A stretch of 64,000 nt of DNA from DATLXU01 sp035575515 (GTDB lineage Bacteria; Acidobacteriota; Blastocatellia; UBA7656). The notes under the pieces are model-generated. The model was given only the letters and a program-made list of their open reading frames with translations. It did not search any database and was not told the DNA's origin. Each line of letters starts with the position of its first letter. The stretch's first letter is position 1. The stretch is from positions 38,266-102,265 of the forward strand of contig DATLXU010000147.1 in the NCBI GenBank assembly GCA_035575515.1, given 5' to 3'. Below are positions 15,080 through 22,987 of the stretch, in pieces. The position numbers were made by a program, and so were the translations under genes.

Positions 15080-16204
15080 ATGAGCGACATGGTCGCGCAA
15101 ATCAAAGCGGCGGCGCGCGAGCTTGGCTTCGACGTTGCAGCAATCACTTCGGTCGAGCCGTTTGCGCGCGACGACGAAGCGTTCAGCGAGTGGCGCGATG
15201 CGGGATTCGCCGCCGGAATGGATTACATGACTCGTCGGACAAACCTGCACGCCTACCCTAGGACACTTGTGCCTGCGGCTCAATCGCTCATCACGCTTGC
15301 GGTGAACTATTACGCCAGCGCGCCCGCCTTTCAGCACGAGCAACGCTACGGGCGCGTGGCCCGCTATGCGTGGGGCCGTGATTATCACGATGTCGTCAAG
15401 CCGCGTCTCATCATGCTTGCCAGTGAAATAGAAAAACTCGCTGGCCGCAAATTGCATGCGCGATGCTTCGTTGACGCAGTGCCGCTGCTTGAGCGAGCCG
15501 CAGCCGCGCGCGCCGGTATCGGTTTTTTCGGAAAGAACACCAACCTGCTTCAGCCTCAGCGCGGCTCGTGGTTTTTTCTCTCAGAGATACTTGTTGACCT
15601 TGAGCTTCCGGCGGATGACCGCGAAGTGAAAGTTAGTTGCGGGACTTGCCATCGCTGTCTGGATGCTTGCCCGACAGATGCTTTCGCCGACGCTTATAAA
15701 CTCGATTCGCGCCGCTGCATCTCTTACCTCACGATTGAAAACAAGGGAGAGATTCCGCGCGAGCTTCGCGCGCAGGTTGGCGAATGGATATTTGGCTGCG
15801 ATGTCTGCCAGGAGGTCTGCCCATTCAATCGCTTCGCGTCGGATACCAGGTGGAAAGAGTTGATGCCCGAAGCTGGCGTTGGCCCTCGCCTCGATTTAAT
15901 TGAAGTCCTCTCAATCAGAACGGACGAAGAGTTTCGTGTGCGCTTCAAAGGCACGCCGCTCGCTCGCCCCAAGCGTCGCGGAATGCTGCGCAATGCGGCT
16001 GTCGTCGCGGCAAACATCGGCTGCGCAGATGCTGTGCCTGCTTTGATTAATTGCATCGAGAATGATCCTGAGCCGCTCATTCGCTCGCACGCGTTGTGGG
16101 CCGTCGCGCAGCTTGATTCAAAGCGGGCCGCGCCTTTGATCGAACGGGCATTAGGCGACATGGATCCGCTCGTGCGCGAAGAAGCTCAGTCGCTCAAGGC
16201 TTGA
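15080..16204 (+). CDS. queG: Epoxyqueuosine reductase
   Basis: Reduces epoxyqueuosine to queuosine in tRNA, the last step of Q34 biosynthesis, using cobalamin and two [4Fe-4S] clusters. 374 residues is normal. N-terminal AARELGFDVAAI, GMDYMTRR, then the B12-binding region; cluster motifs CGTCHRCLDACP (~191-202) and GCDVCQEVCPFN (~240-251). A C-terminal HEAT-repeat extension ends with SHALWAVAQLDSKRAAPLIERAL. Start ATG 15080. It is divergent from the PP2C operon, with 175 bases between. Confidence 0.96.
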   Translation: MSDMVAQIKAAARELGFDVAAITSVEPFARDDEAFSEWRDAGFAAGMDYMTRRTNLHAYPRTLVPAAQSLITLAVNYYASAPAFQHEQRYGRVARYAWGRDYHDVVKPRLIMLASEIEKLAGRKLHARCFVDAVPLLERAAAARAGIGFFGKNTNLLQPQRGSWFFLSEILVDLELPADDREVKVSCGTCHRCLDACPTDAFADAYKLDSRRCISYLTIENKGEIPRELRAQVGEWIFGCDVCQEVCPFNRFASDTRWKELMPEAGVGPRLDLIEVLSIRTDEEFRVRFKGTPLARPKRRGMLRNAAVVAANIGCADAVPALINCIENDPEPLIRSHALWAVAQLDSKRAAPLIERALGDMDPLVREEAQSLKA

Positions 16205-16269
16205 GCTTCGATCAAACTCAGTAGAGGCATAGTATGCGTCGTCGCTATATGACAGAATGGAGTCGTGAA

Positions 16270-16710
16270 ATGAAAAGGAAATGGCATTGGGCCTTAACCA
16301 TAATGATCTGTGCAGGAATGGGCATAGCAGTGAAGGCTTACATGATTGAATCGCCCGCCGAGTCAGAGCCGCGCGCCGCTCAGGACGTAGTAACTTTAGA
16401 TCGTCGCATCAGCTCGCTTGAGCAGCGGCTCTATTTGATTGAATCGAATATCAGCAGGCTCGAACAGCAGATGCTCCTTTCGCGATCAGCTCCGACTCAA
16501 TCCGTGCGCGACCCTGAAATCACTTTACTGCGAAGCGAAGTAGAGGCATTGAAGGCTCGCGCGCGTGAGCTTGAATGCGGGCTTGTCCATCTTGACGAGC
16601 GCACGTTGTCTGCGAGCGCAAAAGAAGCGCGAAGGCGCGCGGGCGTACAATCAAAGGACCCGTGTCGGCTCAATTCGGATGCGCCAGTTCAACTTTCAAC
16701 GCGTCCATGA
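16270..16710 (+). CDS. Membrane-anchored coiled-coil protein, unknown
   Basis: About 146 residues. The start ATG 16270 is chosen because GGAG (16259-16262) is well spaced. One N-terminal hydrophobic segment (HWALTIMICAGMGIAVKAYM) is followed by a heptad-rich coiled coil (RRISSLEQRLYLIESNISRL, LRSEVEALKARARELE) and a polar tail. Family not recognised. Orientation and a 65-base gap suggest loose linkage to queG. Confidence 0.65.
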   Translation: MKRKWHWALTIMICAGMGIAVKAYMIESPAESEPRAAQDVVTLDRRISSLEQRLYLIESNISRLEQQMLLSRSAPTQSVRDPEITLLRSEVEALKARARELECGLVHLDERTLSASAKEARRRAGVQSKDPCRLNSDAPVQLSTRP

Positions 16711-17037
16711 GCCTGCTTTCATGCGCTCGATGAGTCGGGTATTCTATAAACCGATCTTGTGACCTTGCAGCGCGGCTCAAGCATCGCTGAACCCTTTTTG
16801 CATATCGGAATAATGCAGGGGTGCGAGCCGATACGACACCGCCGTTATCTGTCGAACAAGAATCGCTTCAAAACAATCAAGAACAATCTCAACCAAAAGA
16901 AAAGCGGCTGCCGACGACGTTGCGTGATTGTAGAGGCTCACTCTAGCTCAGGATGAGCTGATATAAATTTTTTGCTCGGCGCTAACCTTTTGAGGCCACC
17001 GTGTCTCTATAATCCATGAAGGCAGTTTGGAGCGCGA
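16711..17037. other. Intergenic stretch with no recognised feature
   Basis: 327 bases before the ECF sigma factor. I see no gene, hairpin or repeat that I can support; the sigma factor's promoter should lie in its last 100 bases. Confidence 0.5.
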
Positions 17038-17628
17038 ATGGCGAAAGTTCTGGCAGAGCCTCCCGACGAAGTGCTAGTGGTCGCGGCAATTCTTGGCGAC
17101 CTCGACGCATTCGGCGAGCTTGCGTCGCGTTATCGCGCGGCTGTCGTGCGCGCGGCTCAAGGAATAGTCGGGCGCGAAGACGCAGAAGACGTTGCGCAGG
17201 ACGCGCTGCTGCTTGCGTTCAAGGCTCTGCCTTCGATTGAAGAGCCGTCGCGGTTCGCCGCGTGGCTGCAGGCGATCACGCGCAATCGCGCTCTTAGATT
17301 TAGCAAGCGCGAGCGCAAACACGATTCCGGGCGGGTCGAGCTTGATGAATTCCTGGTTGAGCAGATTTGCGCGCTCGCACAACCGCTCGTTGGGGAAAGC
17401 GGCGCGGATGAAGAGTTGGAACTTGCGCTTGAAAATTTGCCTGCGGATTATGCGCTCGTTTTGCGATTGCGGTTTTTCGACGAGATGCCGCTCAAGCGCA
17501 TCGCGGCGTTTTTGGGCGCGCCCGTTTCAACTGTGAAGTGGAGAGTGCATCGCGGCAAGCAGCTTTTGCGCGAACAGATTGAACTTTTAAGAAATCGAGG
17601 TGAGAAATGGAAAGAGATAGAGAGATAA
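17038..17628 (+). CDS. ECF-type RNA polymerase sigma factor
   Basis: 196 residues. Region 2 contains DLDAFGELASRYRAAVVRAA and GREDAEDVAQDALLLAFKAL; region 4 contains LENLPADYALVLRLRFFDEM and the helix-turn-helix LKRIAAFLGAPVSTVKWRVHRGKQLL. It directs RNA polymerase to an unknown regulon. No anti-sigma factor with a zinc-binding motif follows. Instead the stop overlaps (22 bases) the first of two tandem related small proteins, which I infer are partners or regulators. Start ATG 17038. Confidence 0.92.
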   Translation: MAKVLAEPPDEVLVVAAILGDLDAFGELASRYRAAVVRAAQGIVGREDAEDVAQDALLLAFKALPSIEEPSRFAAWLQAITRNRALRFSKRERKHDSGRVELDEFLVEQICALAQPLVGESGADEELELALENLPADYALVLRLRFFDEMPLKRIAAFLGAPVSTVKWRVHRGKQLLREQIELLRNRGEKWKEIER

Positions 17629-17951
17629 CGAAACTCGTAAACGTGCTTCATCGCATTGGGCGAGCCACAAGCTATGCCGCGTGGGCAAACGCTGCGCCAG
17701 ATGCCTCGGCGTTTTGCGTGAAGCAATACAATCGTGTGCTTGCGCGGCTAAGCGAGCTTGAGCCTGCGGTCGCGCAACTCTTCACGCCGCTTCCTGAAGC
17801 AGCAGCCCCAGAAGTTGTGAGGCTCGCCGCGCACGAGCTTGCGGCCTACTTTGAAGACGAATCAGCAAGCAGGGGGCGTCATCGCGCGTGGCAGTGCGGG
17901 GGCCGAAGAGTTTGGGTTGGCGTGGCTCCGTTCGGCGGACATTGCTGGTGA
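17607..17951 (+). CDS. Unknown protein, first of a tandem pair after the sigma factor
   Basis: 114 residues, overlapping the sigma gene by 22 bases, with GAGGTGAGAA as ribosome site. It begins MERDREITKLVNVLHRIGR and aligns with the next protein through PDASAFCVKQYNRVLARL and AAHELAAYFEDE. After that point the two diverge: this one ends in a Trp/Gly/Arg-rich tail (RAWQCGGRRVW) where its neighbour has a long acidic helix, so this copy may be C-terminally truncated by a frameshift. No known domain. Confidence 0.7.
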   Translation: MERDREITKLVNVLHRIGRATSYAAWANAAPDASAFCVKQYNRVLARLSELEPAVAQLFTPLPEAAAPEVVRLAAHELAAYFEDESASRGRHRAWQCGGRRVWVGVAPFGGHCW

Positions 17952-17959
17952 GGTGAATT

Positions 17960-18430
17960 ATGGAAAGAGAAAAAGAGATAGCGAAACTGGTGAACGTGCT
18001 GCGGCGAACTTCGCGCATGGCGTTGCAGTCGGAATGGACTGGCGGAAGCTCGGACGCCGCGCGCTTCTGCGTCGAGCAATACAACCGCGTGCTTACGCGA
18101 CTCAAAGAGATTGATCCGACGGTGGGTGCGGTCTTCGACCCGCTCTCGGCTGACAGCTCGCTGACGGTAGCGGCGATGGCTTGTCGGCAGCTTGCGGCTT
18201 ATTACGAAGACGAGGTTGGCGGACGCGCTCGACACGGTTATGGCTTTGCGTTCGATGCCGAAGGGTTCAAGGATTTCTGGCAGAAGTCGGCGCGCGAGAT
18301 TGAAGACTTCGGCGAGTTCATTCGCGAAAGCATCGAAGAGTGGGTGCGCCAGCGCAAAGGCGCAAAGCCATCCGAAGGCGAGGGGCGAACGACTGAACCT
18401 GTTGAGCCGAAGGAGACGAAGCCGCAATAA
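17960..18430 (+). CDS. Unknown protein, second of the tandem pair
   Basis: 156 residues, 8 bases after its paralogue. It begins MEREKEIAKLVNVLRRTSRM and shares DAARFCVEQYNRVLTRL and ACRQLAAYYEDE with the first copy. It continues with an amphipathic helix (DFWQKSAREIEDFGEFIRES) and a Lys/Glu/Pro tail. Soluble, no cysteine motif. I infer a regulator or structural partner of the sigma factor. Its stop (TAA) directly abuts a heptamer repeat at 18431. Confidence 0.75.
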   Translation: MEREKEIAKLVNVLRRTSRMALQSEWTGGSSDAARFCVEQYNRVLTRLKEIDPTVGAVFDPLSADSSLTVAAMACRQLAAYYEDEVGGRARHGYGFAFDAEGFKDFWQKSAREIEDFGEFIRESIEEWVRQRKGAKPSEGEGRTTEPVEPKETKPQ

Positions 18431-18525
18431 AGTCCGAAGTCCGGCGGAGTCCGAAGTCTGAAGTCGCGCATTATATTTAACCCTGTCTCAAGCTGCGGCT
18501 TGCAGTCGACTTCGGGCTTCGGACG
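18431..18525. repeat. Heptamer inverted repeat (GTCCGAA words)
   Basis: Starts immediately after the stop codon at 18430. The left arm repeats AGTCCGAAGTC-like words (18431-18465); the right arm CAGTCGACTTCGGGCTTCGG (18503-18522) is the complementary version. The same words occur inside rluD at 44133-44243. Confidence 0.8.
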
Positions 18526-18645
18526 TGAATCATTGGAAAATCTTACACGCCTCGCCTGTAACTTTTACTTTTGAAAGCGCTGCATCTATCACCATTAATC
18601 CACGCGTTTTCTTATTTCATAGTAATTTAACGAACTGGCCCCTGG

Positions 18646-18661
18646 CGGCATAACGATTGCA
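18646..18661 (+). promoter_or_regulatory. Probable sigma-54 (-24/-12) promoter
   Basis: CGGCATAACGATTGCA. The GG (18647-18648) and GC (18659-18660) are 10 bases apart and the TTGCA half is exact; the first half deviates at three positions. It lies 149 bases before the OmpA/Pal lipoprotein start, leaving a ~140-base leader. Confidence 0.55.
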
Positions 18662-18749
18662 CAAGCACGATTGGGGCAGAGATACGGGATGAGTAGTTTC
18701 CGGTCTCTTATTGCGGTTACTGTGGTGAGGACGGTAACCACAAACGGGG

Positions 18750-18782
18750 GGGCGATGCGGGCGCAATCTGCATCGCCCTTTA
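18750..18782 (+). promoter_or_regulatory. GC-rich hairpin plus short T run in the leader
   Basis: Perfect 9-bp stem GGGCGATGC/GCATCGCCC with an 11-base loop followed by TTTA, between the sigma-54 promoter and the lipoprotein start at 18810. A small upstream stem GGTTAC/GTAACC precedes it. It could be an attenuator or simply the terminator of an unseen short transcript. Confidence 0.5.
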
Positions 18783-18809
18783 TTCTAAACAAGGTGGGAG
18801 TATCAGATT

Positions 18810-19529
18810 ATGAAAACAAGACTCGTAGTTTTATTAGCTCTGAGCACAATCGTAGTATTGACTTCAATCGGATGCGCCACGAAGAAGTACGCGCGCAATC
18901 GCATCAACGAGCGAGTCGCGCCGCTTGAGGCGCGCACGGGCGAGCTTGAAGAGACTTCGCGCCGCAACTCGCAGGACATTGGCCGACTGGGAACAGACCT
19001 GAATGACGTGCGCGGGCGCGCTGATCGCGCGCAGTCGCAGGCCGACACGGCTCTTTCACGCGCCGATGAAGCCAACACGCGCGCCGGTTCTGTTGAGCAG
19101 AACGTCAACGACCTCAGAACCAACCTCGACAAGTACACGGTTCAAAACACGGCGACCGTCAATTTCAAATTTGACAGCTATCAACTGACCCCTGAAGCAA
19201 AAGCCGCGCTCGATCAACTGGCGGCGCAGATTAAGGACCGCGAAAACTTCATCCTTGAGATTGAAGGATTCGCCGACGCCACAGGCACGGATGCTTACAA
19301 CAACCAACTCACGCAGAAGCGCGCCGACGCCGTGCGCCGCTACCTTGCCGAGCAGCACAACATCCCCTTGTTCAGAATGCACATTCTGGGATTCGGCGAG
19401 GTTCGTCCCGTTGCCGAAAACACTACGCGGGCGGGTCGCGCTCAGAATCGCCGCGTAGAGATTCGCTTGCTGACCCGCAGCGTAAGCGGCGGCGCAACTA
19501 CGCAAACTTCGACAGGAGCACAGCACTAG
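18810..19529 (+). CDS. OmpA/Pal-family outer-membrane lipoprotein
   Basis: 239 residues. Lipoprotein signal peptide with lipobox TSIGC, then an alanine-rich coiled coil (~40-105, with LNDVRGRADRAQSQADTALS). The C-terminal OmpA domain contains NFKFDSYQLTPEAKAALDQL, EIEGFADATGTDAYN and NRRVEIRLL, including the Asp and Arg that bind diaminopimelate in peptidoglycan. It would tether the outer membrane to the wall. Compared with Pal (~170 residues) it has an extra coiled-coil spacer, like Lpp-length or flagellar-type OmpA proteins. A terminator follows at 19607. Confidence 0.92.
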   Translation: MKTRLVVLLALSTIVVLTSIGCATKKYARNRINERVAPLEARTGELEETSRRNSQDIGRLGTDLNDVRGRADRAQSQADTALSRADEANTRAGSVEQNVNDLRTNLDKYTVQNTATVNFKFDSYQLTPEAKAALDQLAAQIKDRENFILEIEGFADATGTDAYNNQLTQKRADAVRRYLAEQHNIPLFRMHILGFGEVRPVAENTTRAGRAQNRRVEIRLLTRSVSGGATTQTSTGAQH

Positions 19530-19606
19530 CCCTCTAACTGATCGCAACTGCCGGAACCATAGCTAGAACCATCAACCCTCGATCACTGAATAGCCTCCGA
19601 AATAAG

Positions 19607-19633
19607 GGCGGACTTAACGGGTCCGCCTTTTTT
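19607..19633 (+). terminator. Rho-independent terminator
   Basis: Stem GGCGGAC/GTCCGCC with a 7-base loop and six T. It ends the OmpA-like lipoprotein transcript. Confidence 0.9.
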
Positions 19634-19679
19634 ATTGCTCGTTGACGCTTGATTGAGTAAAGAGTCAGAATTAAGCGGC

Positions 19680-20150
19680 ATGAAAAAACAATATTGCTAC
19701 GAGCATCCGCGCCCGGCTGTTACAGTTGACATAGTTCTCTTTTATCGCGGCGAACGTGGCGTGGAAGTTCTGCTCATCAAGCGTGGGCGGGAGCCGTTCA
19801 AAGGCCGCTGGGCTTTCCCGGGCGGATTCGTTGGCGCAGACGAATCTCTGGAAGCGGCAGCCGCGCGCGAGTTGAAAGAAGAGACCGGCCTTGAAGGAAT
19901 TGCTCTCAAACAGATCGGCGCGTTTGGCGACCCCGGACGCGACCCGCGCGGTCACACCGTCAGCGTAGCATTTGCCGCCGTGCTCGATAGCCGCAACGAA
20001 GCCGCAGCCGCAGACGATGCTGAAGACGCGCAGTGGCATTGCGTCGCGCGCCCTCCGCGACTCGCGTTCGATCACAAGAAGATTCTTCGCGTCGCGCTTG
20101 AACAGGTCTTTGGCGATAATCAACTTTCTTCATCCAAACGCAAGAAGTGA
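19680..20150 (+). CDS. NUDIX hydrolase
   Basis: 156 residues from ATG 19680 (an upstream TTG is possible). The Nudix box is complete: GGFVGADESLEAAAARELKEETGL fits G-x5-E-x7-R-E-U-x-E-E-x-G-U. N-terminal AVTVDIVLFYRGERGVEVLL and the RGREPFKGRWAFPGG lead-in match the ADP-ribose pyrophosphatase-like group. Substrate not determinable. trmL begins 3 bases after its stop, so they are co-transcribed. Confidence 0.92.
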   Translation: MKKQYCYEHPRPAVTVDIVLFYRGERGVEVLLIKRGREPFKGRWAFPGGFVGADESLEAAAARELKEETGLEGIALKQIGAFGDPGRDPRGHTVSVAFAAVLDSRNEAAAADDAEDAQWHCVARPPRLAFDHKKILRVALEQVFGDNQLSSSKRKK

Positions 20151-20153
20151 TTT

Positions 20154-20675
20154 GTGAGCGACGCAATCAATAAATCAACTCGCATCGAGAGCGCATCAGG
20201 GCTTCACGTTGCGTTAATCGAGCCTGAGATTCCGCCCAACACCGGAAATATTGCTCGGCTGTGCGCGGCTACTTTCACGCCGTTGCACCTTGTCGGCAAG
20301 CTTGGATTCCGGACCGACGACAAAGCGGTGCGGCGCGCGGGGCTCGATTACTGGAGCGAAGTCGAGATTCATTATCACCTCAACGTTGAAGCTCTCTATG
20401 CGGCATTGCCTCAGTGCCGCTTTCTTTATTTCACGACCAAAGCCGAGCGAGCTTACACGGATTTCAAATACGCGCCGAATGATTGCCTGGTGTTCGGACG
20501 AGAGACTCGCGGATTGCCGGAAGAATTGCTTCGCGCGAACTGGGAGCGGTGCTTAACAATTCCGATGCCGAATAAGCGTGTGCGCTCGCTCAACCTCGCA
20601 ACGTCGGCAGGCATAGTTTTGTATGAAGCTCTGCGGCAGGTCGGGTTTGTTAAAAAGATGGATTTGTTTGGTTAA
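20154..20675 (+). CDS. trmL: tRNA (cytidine/uridine-34-2'-O)-methyltransferase
   Basis: SPOUT (knotted) methyltransferase that 2'-O-methylates the wobble nucleotide of tRNA-Leu. Motifs: ALIEPEIPPNTGNIARLCAA at the N-terminus, DCLVFGRETRGLPEELL (motif 2) and IPMPNKRVRSLNLATSAGIVLYE (motif 3, the AdoMet knot). 173 residues against ~157 in E. coli, the excess being N-terminal. The start is GTG 20154. A 19-bp perfect inverted repeat follows 10 bases after the stop. Confidence 0.94.
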   Translation: MSDAINKSTRIESASGLHVALIEPEIPPNTGNIARLCAATFTPLHLVGKLGFRTDDKAVRRAGLDYWSEVEIHYHLNVEALYAALPQCRFLYFTTKAERAYTDFKYAPNDCLVFGRETRGLPEELLRANWERCLTIPMPNKRVRSLNLATSAGIVLYEALRQVGFVKKMDLFG

Positions 20676-20685
20676 GAATTCACCG

Positions 20686-20760
20686 CAGAGACGCAGAGCG
20701 CACAGAGGATGCACAGAGATTATTCCTGTGCGCCCCCCTTTTGTGCGCTCTGCGTCTCTG
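20686..20760. repeat. Inverted repeat, CAGAGACGCAGAG type
   Basis: Perfect 19-bp arms: CAGAGACGCAGAGCGCACA (20686-20704) and TGTGCGCTCTGCGTCTCTG (20742-20760), with a 37-base loop containing degenerate CACAGAG words. It lies between the convergent trmL and lipocalin genes. Confidence 0.88.
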
Positions 20761-20794
20761 AATAGTCTCTGACCCTCGCCGCCTCAAAAACACT

Positions 20795-21199
20795 CTAGCT
20801 TATTCGCTCCCAGACGACGCGGCGGTTCTCTGTTGGTATTAATATCAACCGATTGCCCGAAAGCTCGAATCGCCGCTTGAGGTTCTTGCCTACGCTGTTC
20901 GGTAGCAGGTGGCCTTCCACGCGATGAATGACGGTACACTCCTGTTCGTCGACTTCGTAAGAGCCAAAAAAGGCCGTGAATCCTTCGACTGCGCACTTCA
21001 ATTCATCCGGCGCAACTTCATTCAAATCATTTGATGATAACTGCTCACGATCACGCCGCATTATCTGCACAGACATTCTTCCGCTCGCGTCATAGACAAG
21101 CAAGCCCGCAGGCCGCTCGCCATACGGGTGAATGGTTTCGCCATTCGCTTCCCGCTCTTCAAACGAAACGAGCCGCCACGCGCCTACGAGTTCTTTCAT
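20795..21199 (-). CDS. Lipocalin-like domain protein
   Basis: About 134 residues from ATG 21199. The opening KELVGAWRLVSFEER and YGERPAGLLVYDASGRMSVQ match the lipocalin_5 family of small beta-barrel proteins. RFELSGNRLILIPT closes the barrel. No signal peptide, so cytoplasmic; ligand unknown. The stop of the oxidoreductase upstream is 6 bases away, so it is probably co-transcribed with the oxidoreductase and sirtuin. Confidence 0.85.
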   Translation of the reverse strand: MKELVGAWRLVSFEEREANGETIHPYGERPAGLLVYDASGRMSVQIMRRDREQLSSNDLNEVAPDELKCAVEGFTAFFGSYEVDEQECTVIHRVEGHLLPNSVGKNLKRRFELSGNRLILIPTENRRVVWERIS

Positions 21200-21205
21200 G
21201 CGCAA

Positions 21206-22219
21206 TCAAGCCTCGCTTGCAACCGTCTCCCACTTTCCAGACCGAGCCGCGCGAAAGACAGCTTCAATCACTGCCATATTCTTTATCGAGTCTTCGAGCG
21301 GCACAGCAACCTCCGTGTCTTCACGAACCGCCTTCGAAAACAGGTCGCCTTGAATCGTGTATTGATTCACAGGCTCGAATTCGATTGTTTCAACGCTGCC
21401 GAACAAGTCCATACTGTCATCAACGAAAATCCGACTGCGACGATCCGATGGCGCGTTGAACGGCACTTCGATCTCGATGCGTCCGCGCTCGCCGATAATC
21501 TGCACGCGCTGGTGAGGCGCAACGCGCGTGCTGCAAGTGAAAATCGTCTGCCCCGACGGGAAATCCAAAATCGCTGACGTGAGAATATCAACTCCCGATT
21601 GCGCGTCGCGCTCAACGAGTCCCGCGACTCTTCGCGGCTCTCCTTCAAATATGAATCGCGCAGTGTTGATCAGATAACAGCCGATGTCCATCAAGCCGCC
21701 GCCGCCGTACTCGACCACGTTGCGTATGTTCGCTACGTCGTCGTTGTAATAACTGAAGTAGCCCGCAATCGAACGCACGCGCTCGATTCTCCCCGCTCGC
21801 ACAAGCTCGCGCGCCGCAACCCACTGCGGATGAGTGCGCACCATAAACGCTTCTTCAATCTTCACGCCCGCGCGATTGCGCGCTTCCAGAATTTCACGCG
21901 CTTCGGCAACGTTCAAACTTATCGGCTTTTCGCAAAGGACATGCTTTCCGGCTTCTGCGGCCTTGATAGTCCACGGCGCGTGAAGATGATTCGGCAGCGG
22001 ATTATAAATGGCTTCGATCTCGGAATCTGCAATCAGTTCTTCGTAAGAGCCATAAGCTTTGCTGATCCCAAGTTGGCGCGCAGCTCTTTCAGCCTTTTGC
22101 AAATCGCGCGACGCTATGGCTACGACTTCACACCATTCGCTCTGCTGCATTGCGGGGATGACTCTTCGCACAGCGATGCCCGCCACGCCGAGCACTCCCC
22201 ATTTAACTTTCTTGTTCAT
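21206..22219 (-). CDS. Gfo/Idh/MocA-family NAD(P)-dependent oxidoreductase
   Basis: 337 residues. N-terminal Rossmann fold (KWGVLGVAGIAVRRVIPAM), with EAIYNPLPNHLHAPWTIKAAEAG and the family motif VLCEKPISL carrying the catalytic-type Lys. The C-terminal domain has GGGGLMDIGCYLINTARF, where Asp and Tyr/His-region residues normally act on a sugar or inositol. Substrate unknown. It ends 3 bases past the sirtuin stop region, in a minus-strand operon 22975-20795. Confidence 0.92.
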   Translation of the reverse strand: MNKKVKWGVLGVAGIAVRRVIPAMQQSEWCEVVAIASRDLQKAERAARQLGISKAYGSYEELIADSEIEAIYNPLPNHLHAPWTIKAAEAGKHVLCEKPISLNVAEAREILEARNRAGVKIEEAFMVRTHPQWVAARELVRAGRIERVRSIAGYFSYYNDDVANIRNVVEYGGGGLMDIGCYLINTARFIFEGEPRRVAGLVERDAQSGVDILTSAILDFPSGQTIFTCSTRVAPHQRVQIIGERGRIEIEVPFNAPSDRRSRIFVDDSMDLFGSVETIEFEPVNQYTIQGDLFSKAVREDTEVAVPLEDSIKNMAVIEAVFRAARSGKWETVASEA

Positions 22220-22222
22220 CTT

Positions 22223-22975
22223 CTATTCAACGCCTGTGGCCGCGCCGAGCGTCTCGCCTATCTCGGCGTTGATGACCAGATCGGCCAGATAATCAAGCTC
22301 CGTCGGGTCGCGATTGATTATCACAAGCAGCGCGCCGCTGCGCTTTGCGACTACGGGAAATGACGCAGCAGGATAGACAACGAGCGACGAGCCGATGGCC
22401 AAGAACAGATCGCACGATGTGCTTTCGCGCTCGGCGCGTCGCATTGCCTCGATGGGCATCGGCTGGCCGAATGAAATCGTCGCCGATTTGATGAAGCCTC
22501 CGCAGCCGCACACGGGCGGCTCTTCGTTTACGCGGAACGCAGCGTAAATCTCATCAAGCTCATATCGCTTTGCGCAACTGAGGCACGCGGCGTAAGTGCC
22601 GTTGCCGTGCAACTCGATTATCCTTTCAGCCGGGATGCCAGAACGTTCGTGCAACCCGTCAATGTTTTGTGTGATGACCGCGCTCGCTTTGCCCTGATTA
22701 ATTAAGCGAGCCACGGCGCGATGGCCGCGATTAGGCTCGGCGCGCGAGAAGGCTTCATCAACGGCCATCTTTCGCCGCCACGTCTCGCGCCGCATCTCTT
22801 CAAAGGCGAGGAAGTCGCGGTACTCAATCGGCTGGTTCGTAGTCCAGAATCCGCCGGGGCTGCGAAAATCGGGGATGCCTGATTCAGTGCTGATGCCCGC
22901 GCCCGTAAAGACGACGGCGCGGCGGCTCGCTTCAATCAGGTTCTTCAATCTTTCAATCTTCGTTTCGTCGGCCAT
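22223..22975 (-). CDS. cobB: NAD-dependent protein deacylase (sirtuin)
   Basis: Removes acyl groups from protein lysines, using NAD. Motifs: FTGAGISTESGIPDFRS, TQNIDGLHERSG, catalytic His in IELHGNG, zinc ligands CLSC and CGCG, then IGSSLVVYPA. 250 residues is normal. The zinc site has the second pair as C-G-C rather than C-x-x-C, with one more Cys nearby, which may alter metal binding slightly. Start ATG 22975; the operon continues into the oxidoreductase. Confidence 0.95.
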   Translation of the reverse strand: MADETKIERLKNLIEASRRAVVFTGAGISTESGIPDFRSPGGFWTTNQPIEYRDFLAFEEMRRETWRRKMAVDEAFSRAEPNRGHRAVARLINQGKASAVITQNIDGLHERSGIPAERIIELHGNGTYAACLSCAKRYELDEIYAAFRVNEEPPVCGCGGFIKSATISFGQPMPIEAMRRAERESTSCDLFLAIGSSLVVYPAASFPVVAKRSGALLVIINRDPTELDYLADLVINAEIGETLGAATGVE

Positions 22976-22987
22976 GAGCTTTTCGCA

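Noticed and set aside
18780..18810. c-di-GMP or similar riboswitch in the lipoprotein leader
   Set aside because: None of the conserved aptamer sequence blocks is present; only simple hairpins.
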